From positions 1 through 33,363 of the forward strand of contig CACCAS010000008.1 of NCBI GenBank assembly GCA_902544065.1: a DNA stretch of 33,363 nucleotides. Reading direction: 5' to 3'. The notes beneath the pieces were generated by a model, which made no database searches, was not told the DNA's origin, and saw only the letters and a program-made list of their open reading frames with translations. The stretch comes from an uncultured Pelagibacteraceae bacterium. Its GTDB lineage: Bacteria > Pseudomonadota > Alphaproteobacteria > Pelagibacterales > AG-422-B15. Both the position numbers and the translations under genes were made by a program. How positions within the stretch are numbered: the stretch's first letter is position 1; each line of letters starts with the position of its first letter. Positions 8,764-18,037 of the stretch are shown here, one piece after another.

Positions 8764-10086
8764 TTAATATTTAACAACTACTTCTTTTATTTTTTGTACC
8801 ATTTCGTCAATGTGCTTTTCTTCGGCAATCAAAGCAGGTGCAATTATACCACTGTCACCAGTAAATTTAATATGAACTCCATTCGCAAAAGTTTTCTTTT
8901 GAGCATCGTATCCACGTACCCCTGGAACTTTATCAACAGCTAGATCAATGGCAGCCATCATTCCATCTCCCCGAACATCTGTTACAGCTGGAACATCTTT
9001 AAATGCATCAAAAACAGCATCTAAAAAATAAGGTGACATCTTTTCAGCTCTTGCAAAAATATCTTCTTTTTCATAAATATCTAATGTAGCTAATGAAGCT
9101 GCAACACATGCAGGGTGACCTGAGTATGTGTAGCCATGAAAAAACTCAACTCCGTGTTCAGGGCCATTGTCAACAATTGCGTTATAAATTTTATCGGAAA
9201 CCCCAACGGCTCCCATTGGCTGGGAACCATTCGTAATGGCTTTAGCCATAGTTATCATATCTGGTTGAACATTATATTTTACTGAACCAAAAGACTTTCC
9301 CGTCCTTCCAAATCCTGTAATAACTTCATCAAAAATTAAAACGATGCCATACTTATCACATGTTGCTCTTAACTTTTCTAAGTATCCCTTAGGTGGAATT
9401 AATGTTCCCGTTGATCCTGCGATAGGCTCGACAAAGCATGCAGCAATTGACTCTGGACCATACATATCAACAAATCTCTGAAGGTCATCAGCTAAATGTG
9501 CACCATGTTCTGGTTGACCTTTTGTGAACTTATTCTCATCTAACCAAGTATGTCTTAAATGAATAACGCCGGGCATTGCAGCAGTAAATATTTCTCTGTT
9601 TTTAATCATACCACTTAGAGATGTGCCACCAATATTCACACCATGATAAGCTCTTTCACGTGATACAAACTTCATTCGATGAGCTTGTCCAATTGCATGC
9701 TGATATGCTTGAACAATTTTTATAGCTGAGTCTATTGCTGTCGATCCACATATCGTGAAAAAAACATTGTTTAAGTCACCAGGTAATAGTTTTGCAACTT
9801 TTTCAGCACAAGTAAAAGCAGGCAAGTGAGAAACCTGGAAGCTTGGTGAATAATCTAATTTTAATAATTGTTGGTGAACAGCATCTGCAATTTCTTTTCT
9901 TCCATGACCCAGAGGGACACAAAATAGTCCTGAAGAAGCGTCAATTACCGTATCACCTTTGTGATTCCAATAATATACACCTTCCCCTCTATCCAAAAGT
10001 CTTGGATCTTTTTTGAAATCCTTATTTGCAGTGAAGGGTAAAAAGTAATTTTCGAGAGAATTAGTCGTAGGTGTGGTGTTTGCCAT
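8764..10086 (-). CDS. tpa: Class III aminotransferase, probable taurine:pyruvate aminotransferase
   Basis: The 440-residue PLP-dependent class III (omega-amino acid:pyruvate) aminotransferase has D253 (IFDEVITGFGRTG) and the PLP lysine K282 (MAKAITNG) in place. On sequence alone it could be annotated as beta-alanine:pyruvate transaminase. The call as Tpa rests on its position directly before xsc and on ald nearby: taurine plus pyruvate would give sulfoacetaldehyde plus alanine. Hypotaurine is another possible donor. A near-perfect Shine-Dalgarno precedes the ATG, unusual in this window, which suggests strong translation. It lies 48 bases downstream of fadB on the same strand. Confidence 0.82.
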   Translation of the reverse strand: MANTTPTTNSLENYFLPFTANKDFKKDPRLLDRGEGVYYWNHKGDTVIDASSGLFCVPLGHGRKEIADAVHQQLLKLDYSPSFQVSHLPAFTCAEKVAKLLPGDLNNVFFTICGSTAIDSAIKIVQAYQHAIGQAHRMKFVSRERAYHGVNIGGTSLSGMIKNREIFTAAMPGVIHLRHTWLDENKFTKGQPEHGAHLADDLQRFVDMYGPESIAACFVEPIAGSTGTLIPPKGYLEKLRATCDKYGIVLIFDEVITGFGRTGKSFGSVKYNVQPDMITMAKAITNGSQPMGAVGVSDKIYNAIVDNGPEHGVEFFHGYTYSGHPACVAASLATLDIYEKEDIFARAEKMSPYFLDAVFDAFKDVPAVTDVRGDGMMAAIDLAVDKVPGVRGYDAQKKTFANGVHIKFTGDSGIIAPALIAEEKHIDEMVQKIKEVVVKY

Positions 10087-10088
10087 AT

Positions 10089-10097
10089 GGCTCCTTT
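10089..10097 (-). promoter_or_regulatory. Strong Shine-Dalgarno of tpa
   Basis: On the minus strand AAAGGAGCC stands 2 bases before the tpa ATG at 10086, with the AGGAG core about 5 bases from it. Most starts in this window have weak or no recognisable site, so this one fixes the start and suggests high expression. Confidence 0.8.
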
Positions 10098-10134
10098 CAA
10101 ATCTATAAAGATGTAATATTTATAATAATCTTAT

Positions 10135-12327
10135 TTAAGCTGCTTGACTAGAATTACCACTTTTATGAAAAGTCTCATTTTTGGCGGCCATATCACGAAG
10201 AAGCTTGCAAGGTGTAAACCTCTCACCATATTTTTGAGCAAGTTTATCTGCTTCAGCAACAAATTCTTTAACTCCTATCATATCAATATAAGAGAGTGTT
10301 CCGCCAGTCCAAGGTGCCATTCCCCAGCCTAGAATTGCTCCAATATCAGCATCGCGCACATCTGTTAGGACATTTTCTTCATAACACTTAGCTGTTTCCA
10401 AGGCCTGAATATAGAGAAATCTCTTTTTAAGTTCATCAACTTCAGGCTGTTCATCACTTTCCTTACAAAGATTAGATAATTCAGGCCATAAGTATTTCTT
10501 CCCACTTTCAGGATATTCATAAAAACCTTTATTATTCTTCTTTCCAAACCTGCCTTGCTTTTCAACCATTTCTTCCATGATTGAATACATAGGTGTGACC
10601 GGAAATTCTTTTCCCTCTGCTTCGAAGTCTTTTTTTGTTTGAGTAGTGACCTTCCATGCAAGATCTAAAGCTACTGCATCTGAGAGAGCCAGAGGCGCCA
10701 TTGGCATGCCTGTCATCTTTCCAGCATTTTCAATTAGTGCGGGCTTAATTCCTTCTGCAAGCATTGCGACACCTTCACCTGTATATGTGCTGAATACGCG
10801 GCTTGTATAAAATCCTCTGCTATCATTTACTACAATTGGAGTTTTCTTAATCTTTTGCACATAATCCATTGTCTTAGCAAGGGTCTCTTGTGACGTTTCT
10901 TTTCCCATAATAATTTCAACTAATGGCATTCTTTCAACAGGAGAAAAATAGTGAATTCCAATAAAATTATTAGGTCTTTTAGAATTTTTAGCCAGTCCTG
11001 TGATAGGTAAAGTTGAAGTATTGGAACCAAAAACTGCTGTCTCAGCAATTTGTGCTTCAGCTTTTGCGGTAACTTCAGCCTTGATGTCTCTATTTTCAAA
11101 AACTGCTTCTACAATTAGATCTGCACCTTGTAACAAAGAGTAATCAGTAGTAGGAGTTATTAAGTTTAGTAGTTTTTCTTTCTTTTCTTCTGTAGTTCTT
11201 TTTTTGCTTAGTTGCTTATCTAAAATTTTAGTCGAGTAATCTTTTCCTTTATCAGCAGCATCTTGATCTGTATCAATTAAAATAACTTCAATACCTGCTT
11301 TTGCAGTTACATAAGCAATTCCTGCACCCATTAGTCCAGCTCCAAGTATACCAATTTTTTTGACATCATATTTATCAAAGTCCTTTGGCCTTCTTGCCCC
11401 TTTACTGAGAGCCTGCATATTAACAAATAAGCTTCTGACCATGTTTTGTGATCTTGGATCCATAACAACGTTGGTAAAGTAACGAGCTTCAATTCTTAAT
11501 GCAGCATCAATGGGAACTTGTACGCCTTCATAAACTGCGGACAATATAGCTGTTTGAGCTGGATAATTATTATAAGAATTTTTTCTAAGAGATGATGAAG
11601 CCGCTGCCCATAGCATCATTCCTTTTGGAGTGTAGGGAAGTCCGCCAGGGAATTTGAACCCTTTTTCGTCCCATGGTTGAACTGCTTTACCGCCATCAAT
11701 AATATATTTCTTTGCGGTTGCTAGTAAATTTTCTTTATCAGTTACTTCGTTAATTAGTCCTGCACCTAAAGCTTTTTTAGGAGTGAATGGAGTTCCTGCT
11801 AAAAGAAAGCCCATTATGTCTTGCGTAACTCCTGCCAATCTAGGCACTCTTTGAGTTCCACCTGCTCCAGGTATAAGTCCAACTTTTGCTTCAGGCTGTC
11901 CAATTTGAATTTTATCATTATCGATTGCAACACGGTAATGACATGATAAACAAATCTCAAATCCACCGCCTAAAGCATGTCCATTTATTGCAGCAACAAA
12001 AGGTTTACCGCATGTTTCCATGCTTCTAAACAATAGTTGCATTTCCATATTTCCGTTATAAATTTTTTCTGCAGCTTTTACTTTATCTTCTTGAACACTG
12101 TCAAAACCAAAAACTTCAGAAGAAGTAAGATCTGCCCCAGCTATGAATGCATCTTTAGCGCTTCTCAAAACAATTCCTTTAACTGCATCGTCACCAATTA
12201 GCTTTTCGATAATTTGTCTATATTCACCTAAAGATTGAAAATTTAGAACGTTCATTGAACGGTTTTCTAAATCCCATGTTACTACAGCGACACCATCGCT
12301 ATCTATTTCATAAGTTACATCACTCAT
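10135..12327 (-). CDS. fadB: Bifunctional enoyl-CoA hydratase / 3-hydroxyacyl-CoA dehydrogenase
   Basis: The 730-residue fatty acid oxidation alpha subunit has an N-terminal crotonase domain (about 1-190) with catalytic Glu124 (GGGFE) and Glu146 (GQPEAKVG) and oxyanion-loop glycines. A linker follows, then an NAD-binding 3-hydroxyacyl-CoA dehydrogenase domain with GAGLMGAG at 329-336 and the catalytic HYFSP histidine at about 459. It hydrates enoyl-CoA and oxidises the resulting 3-hydroxyacyl-CoA. The thiolase gene lies 24 bases upstream on the same strand, so the two form the usual FadAB pair. Length is normal and nothing is broken. Confidence 0.93.
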   Translation of the reverse strand: MSDVTYEIDSDGVAVVTWDLENRSMNVLNFQSLGEYRQIIEKLIGDDAVKGIVLRSAKDAFIAGADLTSSEVFGFDSVQEDKVKAAEKIYNGNMEMQLLFRSMETCGKPFVAAINGHALGGGFEICLSCHYRVAIDNDKIQIGQPEAKVGLIPGAGGTQRVPRLAGVTQDIMGFLLAGTPFTPKKALGAGLINEVTDKENLLATAKKYIIDGGKAVQPWDEKGFKFPGGLPYTPKGMMLWAAASSSLRKNSYNNYPAQTAILSAVYEGVQVPIDAALRIEARYFTNVVMDPRSQNMVRSLFVNMQALSKGARRPKDFDKYDVKKIGILGAGLMGAGIAYVTAKAGIEVILIDTDQDAADKGKDYSTKILDKQLSKKRTTEEKKEKLLNLITPTTDYSLLQGADLIVEAVFENRDIKAEVTAKAEAQIAETAVFGSNTSTLPITGLAKNSKRPNNFIGIHYFSPVERMPLVEIIMGKETSQETLAKTMDYVQKIKKTPIVVNDSRGFYTSRVFSTYTGEGVAMLAEGIKPALIENAGKMTGMPMAPLALSDAVALDLAWKVTTQTKKDFEAEGKEFPVTPMYSIMEEMVEKQGRFGKKNNKGFYEYPESGKKYLWPELSNLCKESDEQPEVDELKKRFLYIQALETAKCYEENVLTDVRDADIGAILGWGMAPWTGGTLSYIDMIGVKEFVAEADKLAQKYGERFTPCKLLRDMAAKNETFHKSGNSSQAA

Positions 12328-12351
12328 TTTTTTACCTTTAATCTAAATTTT

Positions 12352-13560
12352 TTAAACGCGCTCGATGACAGTAGCAGTTCCCATGCCTCCACCGACACAT
12401 AATGTAGCAAGTGCTGTAGACTTGTTCGTTCTTTCTAACTCATCAAGAACTGTACCAAGTATCATTGCACCAGTAGCACCAAGAGGATGTCCCATTGCAA
12501 TAGCTCCACCATTTACATTAATCTGTGAATGATCGATGCCCATGTGTTCTAAGTATCTTAGAACAACAACTGCAAAAGCTTCATTTAATTCCCATAAATC
12601 AATGTCATTTTTATCCATTCCAAGATTTTTTAGGACTTTGTCTGAAACATAGCCCGGTCCAGTCAACATTATGCTAGGCTCAGATCCAATTGAAGCAAAT
12701 CCTTTAATTTTCGCTCTTGCCTTAAGCCCGTGTTTTTCGCCCATTTCTTTATTGCCAAGCAGAATTGCCGCAGCACCGTCAACGATCCCAGAGGAGTTGC
12801 CAGCTGTGTGAACATGATTTACTTTTTCTACTTCTGGATACCTTTGTTGTATTGTCGCATCAAAGCCAGCCATTTCACCCATCATTGCGAAAGAAGGATC
12901 TAATGATCCCAATGATTGCATTGTTGCATCGGGTCTCATATGTTCATCATGATCTAAGATTGTTAAACCATTAATATCTTTGACGGGTGTAATTGAATTA
13001 TCAAACCTTTTTTCATCCCAAGCCTTTTTAGCTCTTTGTTGACTCTCAACTGCATAAGCATCTACATCATCTCTAGTAAAGCCCCATTTTGAAGCAATCA
13101 TATCTGCGCTTATTCCTTGAGGCACAAAATAGTTTTTAATTGCTACTGAAGGATCAGCAACCATTGCCCCACCATCAGAACCCATTGGTACTCTTGACAT
13201 TGATTCAACGCCACCGCCTATAGACATCTGTGCTTGACCAGACATAACTTGAGCCGCTGCCATGTTCGTTGCTTCTAAACCAGATGCACAAAATCTATTT
13301 ATTTGCACTCCTGATACTGATTGATCGAATTCTGAATTGAGGACTGCAGAACGAGCAATATTAGCACCCTGTTCACCAACCGGAGCGACACATCCCAGTA
13401 CAACGTCATCTACATCAGAAGTATCTAGTTGATTGCGGTCTTTAACATTATTTAAAACCTGAGTTGCAAGTTCTAAGGCTGTAACTTCGTGTAAAGTTCC
13501 ATTTTTTTTGCCTTTGCCACGAGGTGTTCTAATTGCGTCATAGATATAACAGTCAGTCAT
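12352..13560 (-). CDS. fadA: Acetyl-CoA acyltransferase (thiolase)
   Basis: The 402-residue thiolase carries the three catalytic signatures: nucleophile C91 (NRFCASG), H358 ([11 protein letters not shown]) and C388 (LCVGGGMG). It performs the last step of beta-oxidation, releasing acetyl-CoA; a biosynthetic acetoacetyl-CoA role cannot be excluded from sequence alone but pairing with fadB favours degradation. TTGGAG about 8 bases before the ATG serves as ribosome binding site. It is first of the presumed fadA-fadB-tpa-xsc unit and has a plausible promoter about 35-63 bases upstream. Confidence 0.93.
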   Translation of the reverse strand: MTDCYIYDAIRTPRGKGKKNGTLHEVTALELATQVLNNVKDRNQLDTSDVDDVVLGCVAPVGEQGANIARSAVLNSEFDQSVSGVQINRFCASGLEATNMAAAQVMSGQAQMSIGGGVESMSRVPMGSDGGAMVADPSVAIKNYFVPQGISADMIASKWGFTRDDVDAYAVESQQRAKKAWDEKRFDNSITPVKDINGLTILDHDEHMRPDATMQSLGSLDPSFAMMGEMAGFDATIQQRYPEVEKVNHVHTAGNSSGIVDGAAAILLGNKEMGEKHGLKARAKIKGFASIGSEPSIMLTGPGYVSDKVLKNLGMDKNDIDLWELNEAFAVVVLRYLEHMGIDHSQINVNGGAIAMGHPLGATGAMILGTVLDELERTNKSTALATLCVGGGMGTATVIERV

Positions 13561-13595
13561 TCGGGTACTCCAAAATATTAATTATAAGTTTGTCG

Positions 13596-13623
13596 ATTAT
13601 AATAATTAAGAATTTTCAAACAA
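13596..13623 (-). promoter_or_regulatory. Candidate sigma-70 promoter of fadA-fadB-tpa-xsc
   Basis: On the minus strand a perfect TATAAT (13601-13596) is preceded after 16 bases by TTGTTT (13623-13618), with the predicted start about 28 bases before the fadA ATG. The region is AT-rich, so chance matches are common; the call is plausible rather than proven. Confidence 0.45.
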
Positions 13624-13703
13624 TACTAAATATAAGAAAGTGCCAGTAAACTCTCTAAATATTAATTAATAAAATCAATAATTTAATAAATAATATATCA
13701 AGG

Positions 13704-14459
13704 TTACAGATCAAGTTCAGCATAACTTGATAAATCAGGAGAGCCATTGGCAAATTTGTAGACAGGCTTTTGCTTTGCCCCCTTGGGTTGAAAGCTGGGC
13801 AGTGCGATTAAAGTTGATGATACTGTTTGAAAACCCATATCAGTCTTTACACACATAGCACTTAGTGGATTTTTATCTTCACTATAAGTACTTCCCAATA
13901 ACATTTCCCAGTCTTGCCATTCCCCTTTGGATGGATTTGGATTTAAAGATAAGGAAAATTTTGATAAGTAAGTTTTAATACGCTTCGATTTTAAATCATT
14001 TCTGTCATATGCCGTTATCATTGAAAGTCCGTCAGGAATATTAAAGTATTCGATGATTTCTTGTTCCTCTTCTGACTTTATCCAGTAAGCGTTTATATTA
14101 TCAGCGATGAGCATATTAAATCCTCTATAAGAGTCCTTTTCAATTTCAATCATAGCGTTAAGTGCCTCCGATGCATCTGCATGATCTAATGCATCCAAAA
14201 CCAATTCTCCCCTGCTTCTTTTATTATCTAATGGTCCTAAACTGTTCATTCGATTCATGATGCCAACAACCAAACCATAATCATTGATGCCAAGCCATGT
14301 GCCTCCAGCAATTAAATCCTTTCCAGCAAATACATGGGGTCTATCTTCCCAGTGTCTACCAGGTGTGAGTGACTTCCTGTCCTTCATTTCATCTCGGTTA
14401 GCACCAATTATTAATGGCCACTCAGAGTCACTTTGTTTTAAAATTACTATCGAACACAT
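13704..14459 (-). CDS. NRDE (TANGO2) family protein
   Basis: The 251-residue protein belongs to the NRDE/TANGO2 family. The defining NRDE motif is at residues 21-24 (GANRDE), a Cys follows the initiator Met, and the GGTWLGIN block (about 52-59) is typical. Eukaryotic TANGO2 has been linked to heme handling and Golgi organisation; the bacterial role is unsettled. It lies on the minus strand upstream of fadA but 143 bases away with a probable promoter between, so it is likely a separate unit. It is transcribed divergently from the patatin gene across 37 bases. Confidence 0.85.
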   Translation of the reverse strand: MCSIVILKQSDSEWPLIIGANRDEMKDRKSLTPGRHWEDRPHVFAGKDLIAGGTWLGINDYGLVVGIMNRMNSLGPLDNKRSRGELVLDALDHADASEALNAMIEIEKDSYRGFNMLIADNINAYWIKSEEEQEIIEYFNIPDGLSMITAYDRNDLKSKRIKTYLSKFSLSLNPNPSKGEWQDWEMLLGSTYSEDKNPLSAMCVKTDMGFQTVSSTLIALPSFQPKGAKQKPVYKFANGSPDLSSYAELDL

Positions 14460-14496
14460 TTGATTTTTTATATAACTTTACTAGTTAATTGATGTC

Positions 14497-15342
14497 ATGG
14501 AAAATAAAAAAACAGCTCTGATCGTGGAAGGCGGTGGCCAAAGAGGTGTGTTTTCTTTTGGAATAACGGATACCTTTATTAATAGGAATTATGATCCATT
14601 TGATATTTACATGGGAGTCTCAAATGGAGTGGCGGTTCTATGCTGGTATCTAATTAGAGAGACAGACAATAACTTAGAAAAAATGCTCTATGCAGCTAAA
14701 GGTGATTACCTCAGCTATAAGAATATTCTCACTGGAAAAGACATAATTAAATTTCATAAGATGTACGAAGATGGTGAGAAGATGTTTAAGCCAAGTATGG
14801 AAAAGATCAAAGATAATTTAAAAGGAAAAGATTATATTGCGGTTGTGACTGATGCGATCGAGGCAAACGCTGAGTATTATTCATTTGGCGATGGTGAATG
14901 GATGCCAAAAATGATCGCTTCTGGAACCTTACCCATATTGGTCAGAACGCCAAGCTTAATAAATGGACGCAGGAAATTTGATGGAGGCGTTGCCGATCCT
15001 TTACCTGTAAAAAAAGCTTATGAAATGGGGGCCAGAAAGATAATTATAATTAGAACATATGAAAAAAAATTTAGAAGAAGGCTTAAGCTTGAAAATTATA
15101 TTGGCGCTTTACTATCAAGAGAATATCCTAAATTGAGAAAGGCATTATTAGAACACGATAAAACCTATAATAGAGCACTTGATTTTATAAAAAATCCTCC
15201 AAATGATTGCAAAATTATACAACTATGCCCTCCAGAAAAACTAAAATCAAAAAGAGATTCAAAAAACATTAAGATTTTAAAAGCTGATTATCAATTAGGA
15301 AAGAAAATTGCAGAAGATTATTTAGATAGTCTAGAGGACTAA
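14497..15342 (+). CDS. Patatin-like phospholipase (YjjU-like)
   Basis: The 281-residue protein has the complete patatin active site: glycine-rich oxyanion hole EGGGQRG (11-17), nucleophile S42 in GVSNG (40-44) and the dyad Asp D162 in DGG. Family members hydrolyse acyl esters of phospholipids or lysophospholipids. It resembles the E. coli YjjU branch rather than secreted ExoU-like toxins. No signal peptide or membrane segment is seen, so it is probably cytoplasmic. The last 12 bases overlap the convergent esterase gene. Confidence 0.85.
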   Translation: MENKKTALIVEGGGQRGVFSFGITDTFINRNYDPFDIYMGVSNGVAVLCWYLIRETDNNLEKMLYAAKGDYLSYKNILTGKDIIKFHKMYEDGEKMFKPSMEKIKDNLKGKDYIAVVTDAIEANAEYYSFGDGEWMPKMIASGTLPILVRTPSLINGRRKFDGGVADPLPVKKAYEMGARKIIIIRTYEKKFRRRLKLENYIGALLSREYPKLRKALLEHDKTYNRALDFIKNPPNDCKIIQLCPPEKLKSKRDSKNIKILKADYQLGKKIAEDYLDSLED

Positions 15343-16293
15343 TTTAATAAATTCACTTATTCTGTTTTCAACAGATGTTGTCGTTTCTGATGGAAAAGCA
15401 TTAAATGCATGATCTGCACCAGGAACAATTATAATCTCTGCCTTTGAACCATAACTCAGCCATCTTCCATACATAAATAATGAGTCATCTAGCAATAAAT
15501 CTCTTGTTCCAACAGTAAATAATGCAGGAGGCATTCCCTCTAAATCACCTTGTATAGGCGAAACATCAGGCAAGCTTTTATCGACATCTCCTTGAAAGTA
15601 TGAGTCTCTAAATTTTCTTATCATTGCATATGATAATAGAAATATTTCTTCAGATCCTTCCTTTTTTATTGCACTTGGTGTAAGTCGAGCATCATATGTT
15701 CCATAAATAAGGTTTGCACCTTTGATAGTATCAAGTAGCCCTTTACTCTTCAGTCTTAGTAATGTGACTGCAGATAAGTTCGCACCAGCCGACTCTCCAC
15801 CAATTACAATTTTTTCTGTATTGAATTCTTTCTTTGAATTTTCTATCAACCAAATAGCTGCTGTTTCACAGTCATCTGGAGCAGCTGGATAAGGGTTAGT
15901 TGGCGCAAGACGATATTCCACACTTACAACAACACAATTAAGATCATTTGAAATTTTTTCCAAAGATTGATCCTGCATATCTGCAGCGCCAATGCAGTGA
16001 CCGCCGCCATGAATGTGCATATAAACAAATTCAGGACTATCGTGATTAATTATTCTTATCATTACTTTATGATCACCTATCCCAACTTGCCTATTTTCAG
16101 CACGATCAGAATATGGCTGGAAAGCAAGCAGTCCACCACCTTGTCTTCTTATTTCTTGTAAGACATCAAAAGGTATTTCATGTGATGGGGGCGCGTTGAC
16201 TAGCAAATTTTTTATATGATCATTCATTTCATGAATGTCTTTAGATATATTTTTATGATCAAAAGCTTCAGGAGAAATAGACGTAAAAAACAT
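15331..16293 (-). CDS. Alpha/beta hydrolase, HSL-type esterase
   Basis: The 320-residue hydrolase is of the hormone-sensitive-lipase family. The oxyanion motif HGGG is at 95-98, nucleophile S168 in GGESAG, and likely triad partners D265 (GTRDLLLDD) and H295 (GADHAF). Such enzymes cleave short-chain acyl or carboxyl esters. No signal peptide is seen. It is the last gene of the tight minus-strand run that begins with the sulfatase, only 4 bases after yhhQ, and overlaps the patatin gene by 12 bases at their ends. The natural substrate is unknown. Confidence 0.85.
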   Translation of the reverse strand: MFFTSISPEAFDHKNISKDIHEMNDHIKNLLVNAPPSHEIPFDVLQEIRRQGGGLLAFQPYSDRAENRQVGIGDHKVMIRIINHDSPEFVYMHIHGGGHCIGAADMQDQSLEKISNDLNCVVVSVEYRLAPTNPYPAAPDDCETAAIWLIENSKKEFNTEKIVIGGESAGANLSAVTLLRLKSKGLLDTIKGANLIYGTYDARLTPSAIKKEGSEEIFLLSYAMIRKFRDSYFQGDVDKSLPDVSPIQGDLEGMPPALFTVGTRDLLLDDSLFMYGRWLSYGSKAEIIIVPGADHAFNAFPSETTTSVENRISEFIKLVL

Positions 16294-16297
16294 TTTT

Positions 16298-16900
16298 CTA
16301 GGTGCGTGTTCTAATATAATTAAAAGTTCTATTCAGAATTAAAACATAAATTGGCAAAAATGCTAGGTAGCAAACAACTAGTTTCAATATAAAATCGTTG
16401 AATGCTATGAGATCCCAATTTTCACGCATAAAATTATCTGCAGAATTATAAAATGCCACGCCATAAAATAGATAAGTATCAATTAATTGTGCGAAAAATG
16501 TACTGATAACTGGCGCAAGGTACCAATAAGAACTTAAATTGAAGCCATCATCGCCTACTCTGTCCCTTACTTTTGAAAACACAAAGACATCAAGCAACTG
16601 CCCAATTGAATAAGCTAAAACAGATGCAATCGCTATTCTAAAATCAGCAAATATGTATGAAATTATAAAAGCAGGTATAAAGGCATAGCCGATAACTTTA
16701 CGTGCATTTGTTGCATTCGAAAGTCGTACTGTCAAATCTGTGGCTAGAACTATAATTGGGAACGTGAATGTACCAATTGTATAGTCCAAACCAAATATAT
16801 TTATTGGAAATTGAACTAGATAATTTGATATAGCAATTATAAGACAATGCCCCAAAACTAAATAGGTTATTAATTTTCTATTAAGATCCATAAAACTCAT
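16298..16900 (-). CDS. yhhQ: VUT/YhhQ-family queuosine-precursor transporter
   Basis: The 200-residue membrane protein has about six hydrophobic segments. The blocks LATDLTVRLSNA and RDRVGDDGF-like loops match the YhhQ (VUT, DUF165) family, which imports 7-deazaguanine precursors (preQ0/preQ1) for tRNA queuosine. Start ATG at 16900 overlaps the lysE 3' end by 20 bases; ATG at 16891 is a close alternative. It lies in the sulfatase operon without an obvious functional link to it. Confidence 0.8.
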   Translation of the reverse strand: MSFMDLNRKLITYLVLGHCLIIAISNYLVQFPINIFGLDYTIGTFTFPIIVLATDLTVRLSNATNARKVIGYAFIPAFIISYIFADFRIAIASVLAYSIGQLLDVFVFSKVRDRVGDDGFNLSSYWYLAPVISTFFAQLIDTYLFYGVAFYNSADNFMRENWDLIAFNDFILKLVVCYLAFLPIYVLILNRTFNYIRTRT

Positions 16901-17501
16901 AATTAATCCATATAACTGTCAAAACAAGTAAAGTTGCCATAAATCCATTAAATTGATTAATCGCTTTGTCAGATTTAATGAAATTATTTAAAAATACACC
17001 AATCGTTGTCCAAATTAAAACAGCAAATATATTTGAAATTGTGAAAGCAATTAATATCCATATCATGCCATTAATAAAGCTATCAATAAACTCAAAATTC
17101 TTAAAATCAGTATAAATAGAAATAGTTGTTACTGCCATCATGACTCCTTTTGGATTAACATATTGAAACAATGATGACTCTATAAATGTAATGGGCTTTG
17201 AACGACTTTGATCTTCTGTGCTATAAGAAAAGTAAATACGATAAGATAAATACAATAGATAGAGTGATCCTAAAATCTGTAATAATGTTTGTATAAATGG
17301 AAAGTTATTAAAAATAGTTATTAATCCCAAGCTCAAAACAATCAGTAAAGATAAAAAACCAAATACCACTCCTGCCATATGAGGAATAGTTCCAAAATAT
17401 CCAAAATTTCTTCCAGATGCAGTAAGCATTATATTATTAGGGCCAGGTGTCCCAGATTGGATCACGCATAATAATAATAGTGGAAAGAAATACTCGATCA
17501 T
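16881..17501 (-). CDS. LysE/RhtB-family exporter
   Basis: The 206-residue inner-membrane protein has about six hydrophobic segments. The family-typical GTPGPNN motif is at 17-23, within the first membrane segment, and length matches LysE/RhtB exporters of amino acids and related small molecules. It lies 13 bases downstream of the 4-TM orphan and overlaps yhhQ. The substrate is not predictable. Confidence 0.85.
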   Translation of the reverse strand: MIEYFFPLLLLCVIQSGTPGPNNIMLTASGRNFGYFGTIPHMAGVVFGFLSLLIVLSLGLITIFNNFPFIQTLLQILGSLYLLYLSYRIYFSYSTEDQSRSKPITFIESSLFQYVNPKGVMMAVTTISIYTDFKNFEFIDSFINGMIWILIAFTISNIFAVLIWTTIGVFLNNFIKSDKAINQFNGFMATLLVLTVIWINYEFYGS

Positions 17502-17514
17502 TTTAGAAATACTT

Positions 17515-18030
17515 TTAGTGAACTATAAAGTAAATAGATGTAATAATCACAATTATTGTTGGCAGTATCATATTGTGAAGATTTTCGTCAACTTTATAGG
17601 TTTTTAATTGGCCTTTTATTTTAAATGGAAGATGCTTATCTTTGCCAGGCAGTAATTTTAATTTCTTTCCAAATGTATATCTAAACGGTGTTCTGCCTCC
17701 GGGATCAGACAATGTCCCTTTAAATAAAGGCATACTGAAAATAGTAATTATAAAAGTTCCAAGGAAACCAAAGTACCAAATAAGCCAAAAATAAAGCTGA
17801 TATGGATAATAAAATGCAGGAATATAGATCCATAATACAATTAAATTCAAAACCATAATTGGATAGAATCCAAGAACTTGCCAAACTACATGAAAACGTG
17901 CGTGCCCTATCCAACCAGGATGAGTGGCATGAGTTTTATTAAAATCGGCAATAGTTGGACCTATGGTTAATAAAATTGATAAAATTGAAAAGACTATTCT
18001 TGGTATAGAATTCAGATCATATAGATCCAT
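17515..18030 (-). CDS. Unrecognised 4-TM membrane protein
   Basis: I do not recognise this 171-residue protein with certainty. Four hydrophobic segments are seen at about residues 8-28, 48-68, 78-102 and 154-171. Between the first two lies a striking histidine-rich loop ([19 protein letters not shown]), conserved-looking and a possible metal or cofactor site. A basic cytoplasmic stretch ([12 protein letters not shown]) precedes the last segment. It sits 7 bases after the VOC gene and 13 before lysE, so it is co-transcribed with the sulfatase run. It is probably a real gene, given its length, position and amphipathic layout. Confidence 0.7.
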   Translation of the reverse strand: MDLYDLNSIPRIVFSILSILLTIGPTIADFNKTHATHPGWIGHARFHVVWQVLGFYPIMVLNLIVLWIYIPAFYYPYQLYFWLIWYFGFLGTFIITIFSMPLFKGTLSDPGGRTPFRYTFGKKLKLLPGKDKHLPFKIKGQLKTYKVDENLHNMILPTIIVIITSIYFIVH

Positions 18031-18037
18031 ACAAATA

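Noticed and set aside
10087..10134. Terminator between fadB and tpa
   Set aside because: Only a short, AT-only inverted repeat is present with no U-run after it; read-through into tpa is more likely.
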